From Mytilisepta virgata (Eukaryota; Mollusca; Bivalvia; Mytilida; Mytilidae): a stretch of 64,000 bases of DNA. Within the stretch, counting starts at the first letter, position 1. Every line of letters begins with the position of its first letter. Positions 28,101 through 43,100 of this stretch are shown piece after piece. The stretch lies in contig CM051511.1 in NCBI GenBank assembly GCA_028015205.1, forward strand, positions 33,410,001 to 33,474,000. Direction: 5' to 3'. The translations under genes and the position numbers were made by a program. The notes beneath the pieces are model-generated. The model searched no databases, was not told where the DNA came from, and was given only the letters and a program-made list of their open reading frames with translations.

Positions 28101-31100
28101 CTTCTTGAGTAGCAATATACCAGCATCGCCTGCATATGGCGTCTACGTTTCTCAGCTTATCCGATTTTCAAGGATATGCGTGAGTTACCATGACTTTCGA
28201 CAAAGAGGATTACTGCTGTCACAAAAGCTTCTTAACCAGGGTTTTATCAGGGATAAGGTGATGTCAAAATATAGGAAATTTTATGGTCGAACATCACGAA
28301 TTGATTGACCGTTACAGTATTCCAATATCTAAGATTATTTTGGACCTGTTACCACTGTCGTAAAATTTCATGTGCCTTCACCGATTTGTGATTTCCACCG
28401 GATTGATTTTGTTGAACTTCACGACGGATGCCGTATACGGAGCAGGAACTGCCTACCCTACCGGAGCACCTGGGTTCACTCGTGGTTTTTATAGGAGTTC
28501 GTGTTGTTCATTGTTTTTAGCTTTCAGTGTTTATTTGTTGTGCTTCTGGTTGTTCATTTGTCTTTCCAGGTTTTTCTGTCCAATGCTCCTTAGGTATATT
28601 TGTTCTCTTTAGATAGCAGGAGCAGAATATGCTCATTTTAACTGTGAAACTTACTAAGGCTCTCATAGCTGCAGATCGGATACTGTCGCTCACTAAACGA
28701 ACACAAATCTGAAATAACACTTCCAGAAAGTGTTTAATGCTATCTCGACATATAGTTCAATGGAAATCGGTAGAAGTCTTGAGAGGCCAGTATGAAATTA
28801 AAGTCTTCAAGCCATTCGGAGAAAGAGCAATTTTCACAGAATTGCACATAATTTCATATTTGTAGCCCGTAATTTGAATAGATTTTAAGTAACTACCAAG
28901 ATATCGTGGGTAACTAGCGATGCTTTTGCATTCATTCACGATACTACAGTAGAAACTAGGATGTGAAAACCCGTTCATGATAAGTGGCTTTTGGAAGCTG
29001 GATATTTAGATAAAAGATGTTGATCTATTATAAAAGTTTTTAAAAGCATCAAGCTTTAACCTGCAATAAAACTTTTAAGGAATCGTATAGTTTCACTCGT
29101 TAAAATCTTCTAACCGAGAGAAAATTCGTGCAAAACGTACAAGCTGTGATATGTACACTCCATCCGATGGTACCACATGCACGTTTCCATCAAGAAAGGC
29201 GAAGTTAATAGTTAAAAAAATAAAATTACCCCTTTTTACCGAAGGGATATTCGAAGGAGCGGAAAATCGAAACAACTGACAAACTCTGGAGAACAACGAA
29301 TACAAGACCAAAACAATACATGCACTACAATTAAAAACTAAAAACATGTGAACAACATAGACCCCACCAAAACAGCGGGGGTAAACTCAGGTGCTCCGGA
29401 AGAGTAAGCAGTCTCTGCTTCCTGAAGGAAACTCGCCATGCTGCCCATGTAAAATCCGGTATGAGGAAGGGACAACATCAACGGAACAGGTCCATTTTCA
29501 TTTGGAAACGTTTTTTTCATACCTGTCAACCAATTCAAGTGACGTCAATAAAACTTTAATAAGGATGACTCCAACTTAGGAGTCTTTTGCATATTTAAGA
29601 AACTCGGAATTATCAACATTAGCTACATCATCAAGATATCTGCAATTATATATGCACCTTGCGTATAGATGCGCAATAAGGTTTTTGAATTTTGATTTGC
29701 TTCAGACAATTTTCTTTCTACGAACTCAATAATAATTAAATAAAAAATCGTTTAAATTTTTGAAAGAGGATAGCCTTAGGATTTGTCCTTTGCGTTTGAA
29801 TTCTTATATTGGTTCAAAAAATACCAAATTCATTTAAAATTCTGTTTGATTTAAAACAGATGTTTTTATTAATAATTTTATCGCCCTCCACTCCTTGAAC
29901 CCAAAAGGTATAACACAACAACGTTGCTTTCTTACATTATAATTACTTGAGCTCATGAAAAGGTTTCCTCAACAATATACGTGTACATAACAATACACTC
30001 CTAACGACTACCACACTGTGGGCGTCATGATGACTATTTTTGATTGATTTAATTATCCCGAATTTGTTTTCAATAACTAGTCGATCCCCAAATTCACAAC
30101 CTTGAACTTACATTTTATGTACCTCCACCGATTTGTGACTACCACCCGATGAACTTCTAGACAGGTGCCGTATACGGAGCAGGAACTGGTTACTCTTCCG
30201 GAGAACTTAGGTTCACTTCTGGTTTTTATAGGAGTTCGTGTTGTTCATTGTTTTTTAAGTTTTCAGTGTTTATTGTTGTGATTGTGGTTGTTCATTTGTC
30301 TTCCCGCGTTTGTCTGTCTAACGGGTTGCGTTTTTTGGTTTGCTCCTTAGGTATATTTGTCTACTTTACTCCACAAAATAATACGAGCAGCCTACGTAAA
30401 AAGAAATCTTCAGAGTAAATTGCGGGTTATTTGTTCCCAGTAATGAATCTATTTCGTTGGTTATATGGTAGTTGAGACTTCTCCGACGTTAAGCAACATG
30501 TGCATATTTCAGGATTTGATTGTATCGGGCCGTCAGGATGAACTCCATATATGAAACTGTGAAATAAATTTATCAATATTATTCGAATGTCAATTTAATT
30601 TTCAGCCAACAAAAGCATTTTCATTTCATTTCATCCTTTTGAATAATTGTTTTTTTATATTTGCAAAAAATTAAATATGAATTACAATAATTTTTATTTG
30701 AATTAACACCCAGATCAGTCAATCAAAATTACAAACATGCAAATTACAACACAATATTATAAAAAACATGGCATTTTGCATTGCATTAACTATATTTATA
30801 AACTTCTGTTATTTTTTCAGCAGCAGTTGAACAACTTTAGACATGTCAGACTAAACGATTTGAGTACCCCGTCATTGTATATCGTTAAGACGTACATTTC
30901 TATACGCATTGTAAAATTTACATCATGCAATTCTAAATGTACAGTACATATGAAAATACTTTAATGAGTGTACAGGGAATTTAACACAGAAAAACTTCTG
31001 AACACGAGTGAAACCCGTTTGAAATTTGTTAATCGTTTACAAAAAAAATTAACAAGTAATGAATAATAATCATTTATTTCGTTGATTTAACATTTTCAGA

Positions 31101-34100
31101 TTGACGTTTATGTTTATATATACGAAATATGTATAATTAATGTTTCATTTTTAGATGGATGGATGCCTTGTTCGGATGCACGTCAGATAACCTTGCTCTC
31201 CAAACCTGGGTCATCAACTTTGTTACAAATGGAAACAACATTGTATTATATAAAGACAGCATTGTTTACAGCACTGACGAATGGTTATCCGATATAAATA
31301 ATTGTAGAATTTCACATAGTAAGTTTAGTCCTGTTTAAGCAATGATTATCTTGTGAAGATGTATTTTTACTCTTGTTGTTGGAGGGAATAATTAGATCAA
31401 ACATACAAATGGTTTTCAGGAGTGTATGTGACAGTTTGCAGGATTGATGAACATCCTCATCCCTAGTAAACCTATTTTGGGTTTCGAACGGCCATTTGTG
31501 TCTTTATTTTCACGACCTCTAAATATTTTAACTAAATCAAGACAACAAGACCAAGCAAGATATATTGTCTTGCTGTCAGACAAGACTAGTTAGGTGCAGC
31601 TGATATATTTTCGGAAATAGCATTCTGTACCAATGCACAGATCAAAGGTGATGTTGACCGGCCAAGATTGACTGCAAGGTCATATATTGTGGCTTATATA
31701 AGTAAGAATAATCAAATTCTGAATGATACTATTTAAAGAAAATATAAGTTTTGAAATATAAAATAGAATAAAAATCATAAAATTTTATTTCAAGTGAATA
31801 CTGAAACTTATATTTTGACTTTAAAAATTCACTTCAAGAAAAATCAAAATATCTTTTAAAGTCTTATGTCACACTCCTTGTATGGCTAAATTTAACTAAG
31901 TATCATCCTTAAAATGTTTGAAAAGCTACATTTTGTTCTTTTTTCAATTGTGAAATAGATGTTTTTATCTAACAAGTATTATGGTTAGCCGCAGAGAAAC
32001 CTTTTAAGATATCGTATGAAATTTTCTGAACTAATTTCATGTCAAAACTTCACAAATGTATAAAATAACCATATGTCTTAATTTGACTAAGTATTTACCT
32101 AAAATTGGTTGAAATTTTGTGTTTTTTTATTTTAATTGATTTTTTTTTCATCTAACAAGTATTGCGGTAAGCTGCAGAAATGCTTTTGTGGATACCGTAA
32201 CCAATTTATCAAGTAAATTCCTATAAAGAATTAATGAAAGTAAAAATAAGCATATGACAAGTTAGAAACTTGTATTTCTTCTTTAAAAACAGTATCATTT
32301 TAACAAAAATGAGATTTTTCTTATATCGCACAAGCTAATATAGCTAATTTTAACTAAGTATCATCCTATGTATATGTTTAAAATGATTTGTATTTTCACT
32401 GTAAAATGAAATTATTTTTATCAAACAAGTATTACGGTAAGTTGCAGAGAAGCTTTTTAATATACAAAATGAATTTTCTTGAGCTAAATTCATGTCAAAA
32501 TTCCTTAAAGTAGTAAATATGTACCCATCAAGTTTGAAACTTGTGTTTTCACTTTAAAATACTCATCCGTTATAACAAAAATAACTTTTGTCATATTGCA
32601 CACACTAGGATAGATCTGAATTTGATTAAATATCAACCCAACATTGGTTGAAAAGCTAAATTTTGTGTTTTTGCACAATGAAATTAAAATTATTCTCATT
32701 AAAAATGTTCTACGGTAAGTTACACAGAGGCTTTTTGGATTAATTTTATCAACTAAATTTCAATAAAAAATTAATGGAAGTAAAAATAATCATATATGAC
32801 ACGGTCTCCTAATAGGCAATTAGAAATATATGTGGTTACGGGGTATGGAGTTAAATGGTTTATGAGATTTTAACATTAAGTATTAAAACGTGTTAAAGGG
32901 ATAAACATTTTTACGGATCTTGAAATAATTAAAAATTATTGATTTGAGGGGCGATGATGCCCCTCTCGCTTTTTAATGGGATTGTTAGGTTTTTATTAAT
33001 CTGTTTGTCTTATCATGGGGAATAAGAAAAAAATATGATTAGGGGTAGGGATTTTAATGCTTTACGAGATAATTAAAGACTAATGATTCGAGGGGATTGG
33101 GACTAACCGTTGGGTAAATGAGGTATATATCAGTTCATGCGTCTTGTCATTGGGAATAAGAAAATATTCGGGTTTCTAACAGACCTTTAATTTTATATAA
33201 ATTATAAAGATAATTGGTTTAATGGGGGCGGGAATGACGCCCATTAAGTAATATTAATCACTTAAAGGGAAATCACGGTATTGTTTATACGCATCGCTCT
33301 CAGCACCGCTATTATACCATTTCTGCATTATGACGTCGCGCTTGAAGGGGCCTCGGTGGCCGAGTGGTCTAGGTAGTTCGTCATGACTACTAATGATCAC
33401 TAGCCTGTCAACGCTGGGGTTGTGAGTTCGAATCTCACCTGTGGCGGGGTGTGTTCGACTCCGATCTTAATTGACAAGGATTGCCAATTTTCCTACCGAA
33501 GGTCGGTGGTTCTCTCCGGGTACTCCGGCTACCTCCACCAATAAAAACTGGCCGCCGCGAAATGGCCAAATGTGCTGAAAACGGCGTTAAACCCCAATTA
33601 AACAAACAAACAAACGTCGCGCTTGACGGTCGAAAATTTATGAGATAATTGAACACTATTTATTTGATGGGATTGGTGATAACACCTTTGGGGAAGCGAG
33701 CTATGTGTCATTTGGTACGATTACCATGAGGAAAAAGAAAATATATGGTTTAGGGTTGGGGATTGTAACGGTTTATGAGATAATTACTCACTATTGATTT
33801 GATGGGAGTGGTGATAACCCCTTAAGGAAGCGAGGTATGTGTCATTTGGTGCGTCTTATCATGGGGAATAAGAAAATATATGGTTTTGGGGAGGGGATTT
33901 TAACGGTTTATGGGATTATTGAACATGATTGATTTGATGGGAGAGGTGATAACCCCCTGGGGAAGCAATGTATGTGTCATTTCGTGCGTCTTACCATGGG
34001 CAAAAATGAAATATATGGTTTAGGTGTGGGGATTTCAACGGTTTATGAGATAATTTAACATTATTGATTTGATGGGAGTGGTGATAGCCCCCTGGGGAAG

Positions 34101-37100
34101 CGAGGTATGTATCATTTGGTGCGTCTTACCATGGGGAAGAAGACAATATGTGGTTTAGGTGTGGAATTTTACAATTTATGAGATAATTGGATATTATTGA
34201 TTTATGGAGGTGAGGATCATCCTACTGAAAGAATGAGGTACATGTCATTTAATGCGTCTTGTTACGGTGAATAATAAACTATATGATTTAAAGCTATGGA
34301 TTTTAATTGCATATGAATTTTTTCAAAATTATCTACTTTAGGGGGTGGGGACGACCCCCTAGAGGAACGGGGTAAATGTCATTTAATAGGTGTTGTCACC
34401 TTTAGTAAACCCATAGCCTCTTTGAACTGCTAATTATACATTTACGTCACATTGACCCCCATTAAAAAATGAATACCATTCGGCACATATAGAAACATTG
34501 ATCTTTCTATATAGAAAATCTCAGATCGATATCTCTGACGGTTATTTGAGAACTCAAACGAACAAAATCGGAGAGGAAGAAAAAAACGTTCGATAAATCG
34601 CAAATCAAAAGTCTCCCACTTCGTATGGAAACACATGCTCTATTAAATGATCCATGACTGAATGATAAAACAACTGCATACCAAACACTAATGACTCATC
34701 ATTAAACCATATTACTGGCGGGTCTATTTTAAAAATAGAGAACCTCCGAAGGACCACTACTGCCAAGTTTGGTTCCAATTGGCCATGTACTTTCATAGAA
34801 GAAGATATTTTAAATTCATCCCCTTTTTCTATTTTTAGTAACATCAGCAATGTCGGTTGGAAGTCGGAGATGGCTGACACAATTTTGAAAGGGGGACACC
34901 CAAGGACCATTCCACCAAAGTTTGGTCCCAATTGGTCCAGCGGTTTCAGAGGAGAATCTCTTTAAAGGAAAATTTGCGCCGAACGACGACGGACGACGGA
35001 CGCCAAGTGATGGCAATAGCTCACAAGGCCTTTCAGGTCAGGTGAGGTAACAATAGGGTCACCAGACTTGTGTTTTTTCTCCAAGTAAAGAATGGAAATT
35101 TCCAATAGATTCCTTTATACAGTTTGTACCATAGAGTTTTCTCCGCTTATATGGCTAGGATGAAAAATTGATTCGAACAACTACAAATAGTCTGCATTAA
35201 AAATAAATTCTGTCTAAAAATGGGGAGATTAAAGTAAAGAATAAGCAGGCAGCACGCTGCATATCCCCGCGCCACTGTTGTGTTAAACACAGAATTAAAT
35301 GCGCTAAAGGAAATTATACTCAGATTGACAATAACTTTAGTAATGAATTTGAAAGTTGAGATAGTAGTCATAATGTTAAATGAAATGTGACTAATTCGGA
35401 TATCATACATTTATAATGTAAATACATGTAGTGAACTGTTTTTATGATGACATGTTCTACTAATTAAGTGTAAATTTACCAAAGTTTGGAAATTAAATGG
35501 TTAGCCTAAGTCGTGTGACATTAATAGTTATTAATATTCATGGTTGCTAGATACATTTCCAAAAAGATCTTTACCAAAATTAGAGTTTTTTTTTTGGAAA
35601 TCCAAATATTCCATTTAATTTTGGAAATTTAATCATTCCCCATAAAGCTATTGCTTTTTTGTAAACAAATATGTATGGTTGCTAGGTACTTTTCCCAAAA
35701 ATGAAGGTCTTAGAGTCTTTCAGGAAATTTAACAAAGTTGGAATTTCATTTTTGGAAATTGAATGGTAACCGTAACTCTAATGGTTTATTGGTTTTTAAT
35801 ATGCATGGTTGCTAGATACATTTCCAAAAAATGAAGGTCTAAAAGTCTTTCAGGAAATTTACCAAAATTGGAATTATTTTTTCTAAATCAAGATATTCCA
35901 TTTAACAGCTATTATTCTGCTAGTGTCTGATAGTATGGTTGATTAGTAATTTTCAAAAATAAATAAGTCTGCGACTCTTCCAGAAAAAATTTTCTTCCAA
36001 AGGGCAAATTTCAAAATTCCGAAACCTTCGGTACAGACAACTTGCTAGTAATGCACATTTTTTACGTTTCTACCACTTAGGGTTTAAGAGGAGTTCTGTG
36101 ACAATAGATTTTTGGATCTTTTAACTCTCTTGTTATTATGCCCCCAGGGCTTTCAGAAATTTTTCATGCCACTTTTTGAATTTGCCATATGTCATGGTTT
36201 TAGTTTCAGCATTATAGTCCAAATAGTTTAGAAGATTTCACTATTTACTGGATATCGCGAAATCCGTTTTTTTCTTCATAATTATACCCTAAGTGCAAAT
36301 TGCACAATCTACATTAACAATGCTAACAATGATCAAAGTTTCATTTTTCTCTCTTATGGTTCCTCAGATAATCCTGGACATTACGTACACAAGTACGTAC
36401 GTACGTACTGCGAACAACAAAACATTATCCTCGTCGCTTCGCTAGCGCGGGGATAATAATCCAAAGATTCAAAATCAATAAACCTTAATTACAGGGCGGG
36501 TCATATAATCCACATGGTAATTCAAAAACGTGCAAATGTTAAAACTATCGCATACTAAATATCAAGTGGGGGATTTCCTGAATCTGACTTCGTCGTTTAT
36601 TTACCATGGCTGAGTATGAGTACCTTTTGTATCTTCCGCCACTCTCTTAAACATGTATACTTAACAAAAGTTTCATCCAATAAACGATAAAAAGTATTAT
36701 GCAAATATTGTATTTTTTAAGATAGGTCAGAGGCAAATATGAGTACATATATAGATTACACCAACGTAATTTCGCCTTCAAGTTTGAACGAATGACCTTC
36801 GATTTGCCCAGCTGACGATTGGACTTATTGCCTCCGCCGTGTCGTGGTGATTTAATTATCAAGATCAGGAAAATAATTTATTTTGTAACCTGCATGTGGT
36901 TCTCTTGACTCTTGTTCGATGATTAGCAAATAATTAAATCCGACAAAAATCGTTTCTTGAGAATCTGAAAGCAATCCCTTCCCCAAAGGACGCCGCAAGT
37001 AAACAATCTCAAGGAGAGCGTTTCCTTAGAATTTTATCAACGGGTATTTATGGCTAAATAAAATGAATTTTACTCACTCCACAAAAAAGCAATGGAACAG

Positions 37101-40100
37101 AAAATCAGGAATTTCAGTTGAATACAAACTCTGTGCTGTGGTATCGGATATTGCTTCTCATAGATTATTCAAACCAGTTCCCATCCATAACGACGAATCT
37201 CACCAAAGATAGTTCCTTAAGGTTAACTTTGTTAATGAAGGCATGGATGCCATGAATATCAGCAATATGTAACGTCAACAAATACCAAATAGATATTCGA
37301 AGGAGCTAAAAATCGAAACTACTAACAAACTCCGGAGAACAACGAAGACAAGACCAAAACAATACATGCACTACAATTAAAAACTAAAAACATATGAACA
37401 ACATAGATCCAACCAAAAAAACCGGGGGTAGACTCAGGTGTTCGGAAGAGTAAGCTGTCTCTGCTTCCCGCAGGACATCCGCCATGCCACCCGTTTCAAG
37501 TCCATTTACCACAAAACAGTAAACTCTAAAATTCCTCCATATTTCAAAGACCAAACTGTTCTACTTATTTCTTATACCTATACAAAACATTTTGCAACCA
37601 AGATTTTCAATTACAAAATGGCATTGTTGGACCTCAATTCCGATGACCTGAAGTCTGAGCCCCCTGACTGCTCCTCTTCTACATCTCCATTCCATTATAC
37701 TCCTGTGGGCCATGTTATCACTGGAGATCTTAATCTAGTTGATAATCAAAAGTTAACAAATATCCTAGCCAAAGGTCCCAAATACCGAGAACCTCAGCCA
37801 ATTAATTGGAAATATAATTTCAAATTTCTGATGGAATCTGTTGAGGACTATGCCAGAAAATGGACTTCAAAGGAACAGGATAATTCTGACACACGTTCAG
37901 AGTGGATGAAGGCTATTATGTCAATGGTACAGGTCCGAATTAAAAACCTCCAAAGGTCTATGAGCACTAAAGCTACATCCATCTTTAGAGACCCTAAGGT
38001 TGTTGAAACCTTGAGTCGCATCCATAAAAAAATATATAATTGTCTCAGCCGACAAAGCCCCAGATAACATCGTTTTTGTCTGCAAGAACTTATTTCGAGT
38101 GTCTTAGAAACGTGTTGAGAATATATAACACTGCGGGTAACCCAACTTATACACCGACCACACTCACTCAGCAGGAAAACCTTGATAACCACCAGACCTT
38201 CTTCATTCCTTAGGGATTTCTAGAAAGGGGAAGAAATGGACCTTCCTGCTCTTTATTGGATTCCTCAACTGCATAAGAATTTGTTTAAACAAAAGTACAT
38301 TGCTGGGTCAGCTAATTGCTCTACTAAACCTCTGTGAAACATCATATTCCACCAGAGGTGCCAATCAGATGTGGATTCTTAAAAACTAAAAAAAAATTAC
38401 TACAATATCTAAAATCAAAATCTTTGGCTTCATACAACAATATAAAAACATTCGACTTCTCTACACTCTATACTACCATATGACATTCTCAATTAAAATA
38501 TCAATTGAAAAAACCAGTTCATTAATGTTTTTATCAAGAAAAATGGCACAAGCAGATATAAATTTATATTTTAAGGTAGAGAAAGGCTTATTTCGTTAAG
38601 AACCCCTCTGATTCTGACAAAATGTATTCTGAAGATGGAATTACAAACATGTGAGATTTTCTCATAGAAAACATACTTGTTGAATTTGTCGGTCGAATTT
38701 TTCAACAGGCAATCGGCATTCCAATGATAACCAACTGTCCTCCTCTCCTCGGCGATCTGTTTCTATACATATATGAAGCGGATTTCATTCAAAGGTTTCT
38801 ACCTGAAAAAAAAAAGAAACTAGACCAATCTTTTAGTTTCACTTTTCGTTATATAGATGACGCGTTGTCGTTAAAGAACGATACATTCCAAAACTATCTT
38901 CATCTCACCTACCCCAGTGAACTTGAAATTAAGCTTCTTAAACAGGGTTTTATCAGGGATAGGTTGATGTCATCACTTAGGAAATTTTACGGTCGTCATC
39001 ACAAATTGATTGACCATTACAGTGTTCCAATGTCTAAGATGATGTTGGACCTGCTTCCACTGTCGTAACATTTCATTTACCTCCACTAATTTGTGATTAC
39101 CAGCGGATTGACTTTGTTGAACTTCACGACGGGTACCTTCCCGAACTGCTTACCCTTCCGGAGCACCTGTGTTCACTCATGGTTTTTATAGGAGTTCGTG
39201 CTGTTCATTGGTTTTTAGTTTTCAGTGTTTATTTGTTGTGCTTGTGGTTGTTCATTTGTTTTCTGGGTTTGTTTGCCTAATGCATTGCGTTTTTTTTGTT
39301 TGCTCTTCAGCTATATTTGCCCTCATGGATAAAGGAAACAGTATTAATAAAAGGAAAGTCAATAGATAATTTGATTACTGGATGATCTTAAATGTTTTAT
39401 AGGGTTTCATACGAAAGAGATACACTCTTGCGTTATATCGTTTATAATGGTGCGATTGTGGAACCGTTTATGAGCTGATAAAAAACTTCATATATATTCA
39501 CCGTAAATGAGTGACAGGAATACTTTCCCGTCCGGACCACCTTAATTCACTCGATTAAAAAAATTGTTGGGTGGTGTCAATGCTGTTTCTGCTGTTTGTG
39601 CATAATAATTATAGATTGTAGTCTTTTTGAAGCATAAAATCAATATCGTTTTATTTTGATATCAAATTAATACATGTAATAAATGTTTAACATCATTTAA
39701 GACCCAACAGAAATATCTACACATATCAAGGTTGCCACAGAAATTAGACAAAGCACTGGAGGTGAGATTTTGAAATAAATTTGGAATAAAAGTTCTGTAT
39801 AAATAAATTTGTCGTCAATTTCTGTCAAATCTTTGTTTAGCATATTCTATGAAAAGGTATATAATTAAGTCAATGGATACAAATGACTAAAAAGACATAT
39901 CTACACATTAGAATGTTGCCGTAAAAATTAGAGCGTTGAAGATGAAATTTTGAATTTTGGAATAAAAGTATATATGAATTTATAAATAAAAAAATCTGTC
40001 CATATTTTGTTTATCATGTCCTATAAAAAGGAATGAAAATATATTAGTTGACAATTGTCACCATTTGAAATCATGTGATTGATGTAGAGTTAGTGGCGTT

Positions 40101-43100
40101 AAACCAATCTTTTTTCTTCAAATTTTAGAACCGACAGAAAAGCATGTAACTGTCCATTCTACAGATGGAGAAATAAAAGGACATACCACAGATGGTAAGT
40201 TTTGTTTTATTTAAATCACAGACAGTTAAACAAAGTCTGCAAGAAAGCCACATTGATGAACTCCCTACTGAAAACAAACAGCAGCATGGATGTCATTTAA
40301 CATATGTACATTCACTATATCAAACTTATTTATAATTTATAATACACGCAATTTTCTCACTACTGCATCAACTGGAACACTTAATCTCAACGAAACCTTT
40401 ACATACAACTACCACAATTCGTTTACTATGTAATGGCTTTTGAAATTGCATAAAAGCCTTTTTAAAATTTTGCTTTATTCCTGGTTTCAGTAAATTTCCA
40501 CTGTGATTCGGTTGATTGATTGTTCGTTGTTTGCTTAACGTCCAATGGCAAATAATGCATGCTTCTTCAGGACGAGAACCGGTTAACAATTTATCGAACA
40601 CAATTGGAACTGGACACAAAAGGGAACAACTTTTGACTGCCACTGTGGCACGGTTAGATAGGCTCGGATAATTTAGCCTCCAGTAGCGGCTATTAGCCTA
40701 CTCGTTTTCAAAAACTACAGAAGGGGTCTTTAGCTTGAAGGAAGCGAGGCATTTCCAAACACGTTACCCACAATGGTCGGTATTCAGGCTTTCCGAATTT
40801 TGACCCGACACCATCCCTAACGAGAGGGTCTCACCTATCTGCCACCTGGATACGCGGTAGGCAGCTCTGTGAGTTGAGTTCCAGTGATCCATCACAGTTG
40901 CTTAGTATGTGATTCTAGAAGAATTTGAAAACTTACCTTAGAATAAATAAGTTTAAACAGTTTGACCTATAACATGTATAAAGTTTTGTTTTCATATAAA
41001 ATTTATTAAATATTTTAATGTCATTTCGGAACTCAACAGACATGTCTATGGTTGCTAAAGATAAGATTTTGAAATTTGGAAGAAAATCTGTCAATATTTT
41101 GTTAATCATGTTCTATAAAAAGGAATGAAATTATATTAGTTGACAGTTTTCATCATTTCACCATTTGATTGCCATTACACATTAAAACAATTTCTGGAAT
41201 AAAACCGCAAAAAACATAGTTGTCAAAGACTATAATAGAATGAAGTGGTTTTACGGTCTCTGGTAAGAAGGTCCAATTATATTCTATCATAATAATTTCA
41301 GTTAGTGATGCATTTGCACGAATTGTTGGTTAATTTTGTCGTTATGTTCGATCAGTGTTTAAGGATGCTTGCTTGTCATGTTTTGGTCTTTTTGTCAGAT
41401 TTTTGGAATCCTCGGGTTTTATCCATTTCTTAAACATGAAATATTTTCCCCATGAACCCCCACCTTTTCTTTTATAATTCAATCATATATACCTTCAAAT
41501 GATTTTTGAAAAAAAAATTTGAAAGCATTTTTATTTTTTCATACATTTTGAGAGACTGAAGTTGTCAATGCAAAGACAATGAAAAATCAAGAGAAAACCC
41601 ATTTCCTGCAAATTTTCAAGGCCTTGTAGCTCTAAAATGAGCTCATGAAATTATATTTTTTTCTTGCTTATTTGTTTACTATTCATATGTTTTCTCAAAC
41701 TAAAACACCTATTTCAAATCCTATTTATTTCCTATTAGACCGGCGATCATCCTTAATGTCTATAAAATCAGTAATATGTGAACAGTTGCTTGAAAAAGAA
41801 TAAATAAATGGATAAGGTTTCATCACGTTATTGGCTTCGTTATTACTATGATATACTGTATTGTCTTTAAGGTCTAAATCTTGACATTACTTTGACTTAA
41901 AAATTATTTGTTTATCAACCTTTCGTGGTGGGTTGTATTTCAGGGTTAGAGAATTTACGTGTGCCGTTCAATTACAAAATCGATAATGTCTACGAGCAAG
42001 ACGAACGATATTTACCAATACTCTAAAACTTTCTTCGCGGCTTTCACAGGACATAAATGAGCAGCAATGGAAAGTGCCTATTAATCAAACTACACAGGGA
42101 ATGACTATATTTTCAACATTACTCTAAAGTTACGTATCTTTCAAAATTTTGAAAGACATTTTTCATAATAAACACTGTTTCAGTTGGTACTTTTAAATCA
42201 ATGGATATTTTTCGCTGTTTGAATAAAACGTATCACAAAATACCGAAATAAATTTGATGCACTGTATGGCCATTTCTTTGACTGACAACTCATCAGCAGT
42301 GCTCGAGATTGAAATCATTTGACTGATGTTTAGTTATTGCTGTTTCACCATCAATGTATTTTTCTAAGATAATAAATAAGTTTTAGCATTTTGAGGTATA
42401 AAGGCAGTATTGTTTTGTTTTCATATCAAATTTATAATATAATTTTTACGTCATTTCGAGACTAAACAGACATAGCTACACATTAGAATGTTGCCGTAAA
42501 AATTAGAGCGTTGAAGATGAAATTTTGAATTTTGGAATAAAAGTATATATGAATTTATAAATAAAAAAATCTTTCCATATTTTGTTTATCATGTTCTATA
42601 AAAAGGAATGAAAATATATTAGTTGACAATTGTCACCATTTGAAATCATGTGATTGGTGTAGAGTTATTGGCGTTAAACCAATCTTTTTTCTTAAAATTT
42701 TAGAATCGACAGAAAAGCATGTAACTGTCCATTCTACAGATGATGAAATAAAAGGACATACCACCGATGGTAAGTTTTGTTTTATTTAAATCACAGACAG
42801 TTAAACAAAGTCTGCAAGAAAGCCACATTGATGAACTCCCTACTGAAAACAAACATACTTTTAAAATACCTGAACATTAATCTTTTGACTACAAACGCAG
42901 TAAGTCCACGTAAAAATATAGTCTGCTCCTACGACCAGACATGTACGAGAAAAAAAGGAGAATACTAAACAAAGAAAAGGAATATGGTTTGGTTTATACT
43001 TGTACTTGCTGATAAATATCAAGATACACTTTTTATCGTCTAGATACAAACGGCAAACTTCCCAAAATGAAAATGTTGTCATAATTCCAATATGTTCATG

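Noticed and set aside
33346..33440. tRNA-Leu/Ser gene
   Set aside because: A- and B-boxes are present but no acceptor stem can form, and the sequence continues into a SINE body bounded by a 13-bp TSD.
34605..35016. Overlapping minus-strand open frames
   Set aside because: They run across a dispersed repeat with GACGGACG and CAGGTGAG motifs that has relatives at 57340 and in the 17300-19830 array.
37438..38067. 209-codon open frame as a host gene
   Set aside because: Its sequence fits the N-terminal part of the RT family seen in the other copies, it starts inside an inverted element tail, and its downstream continuation is frameshifted; it is retroelement debris.
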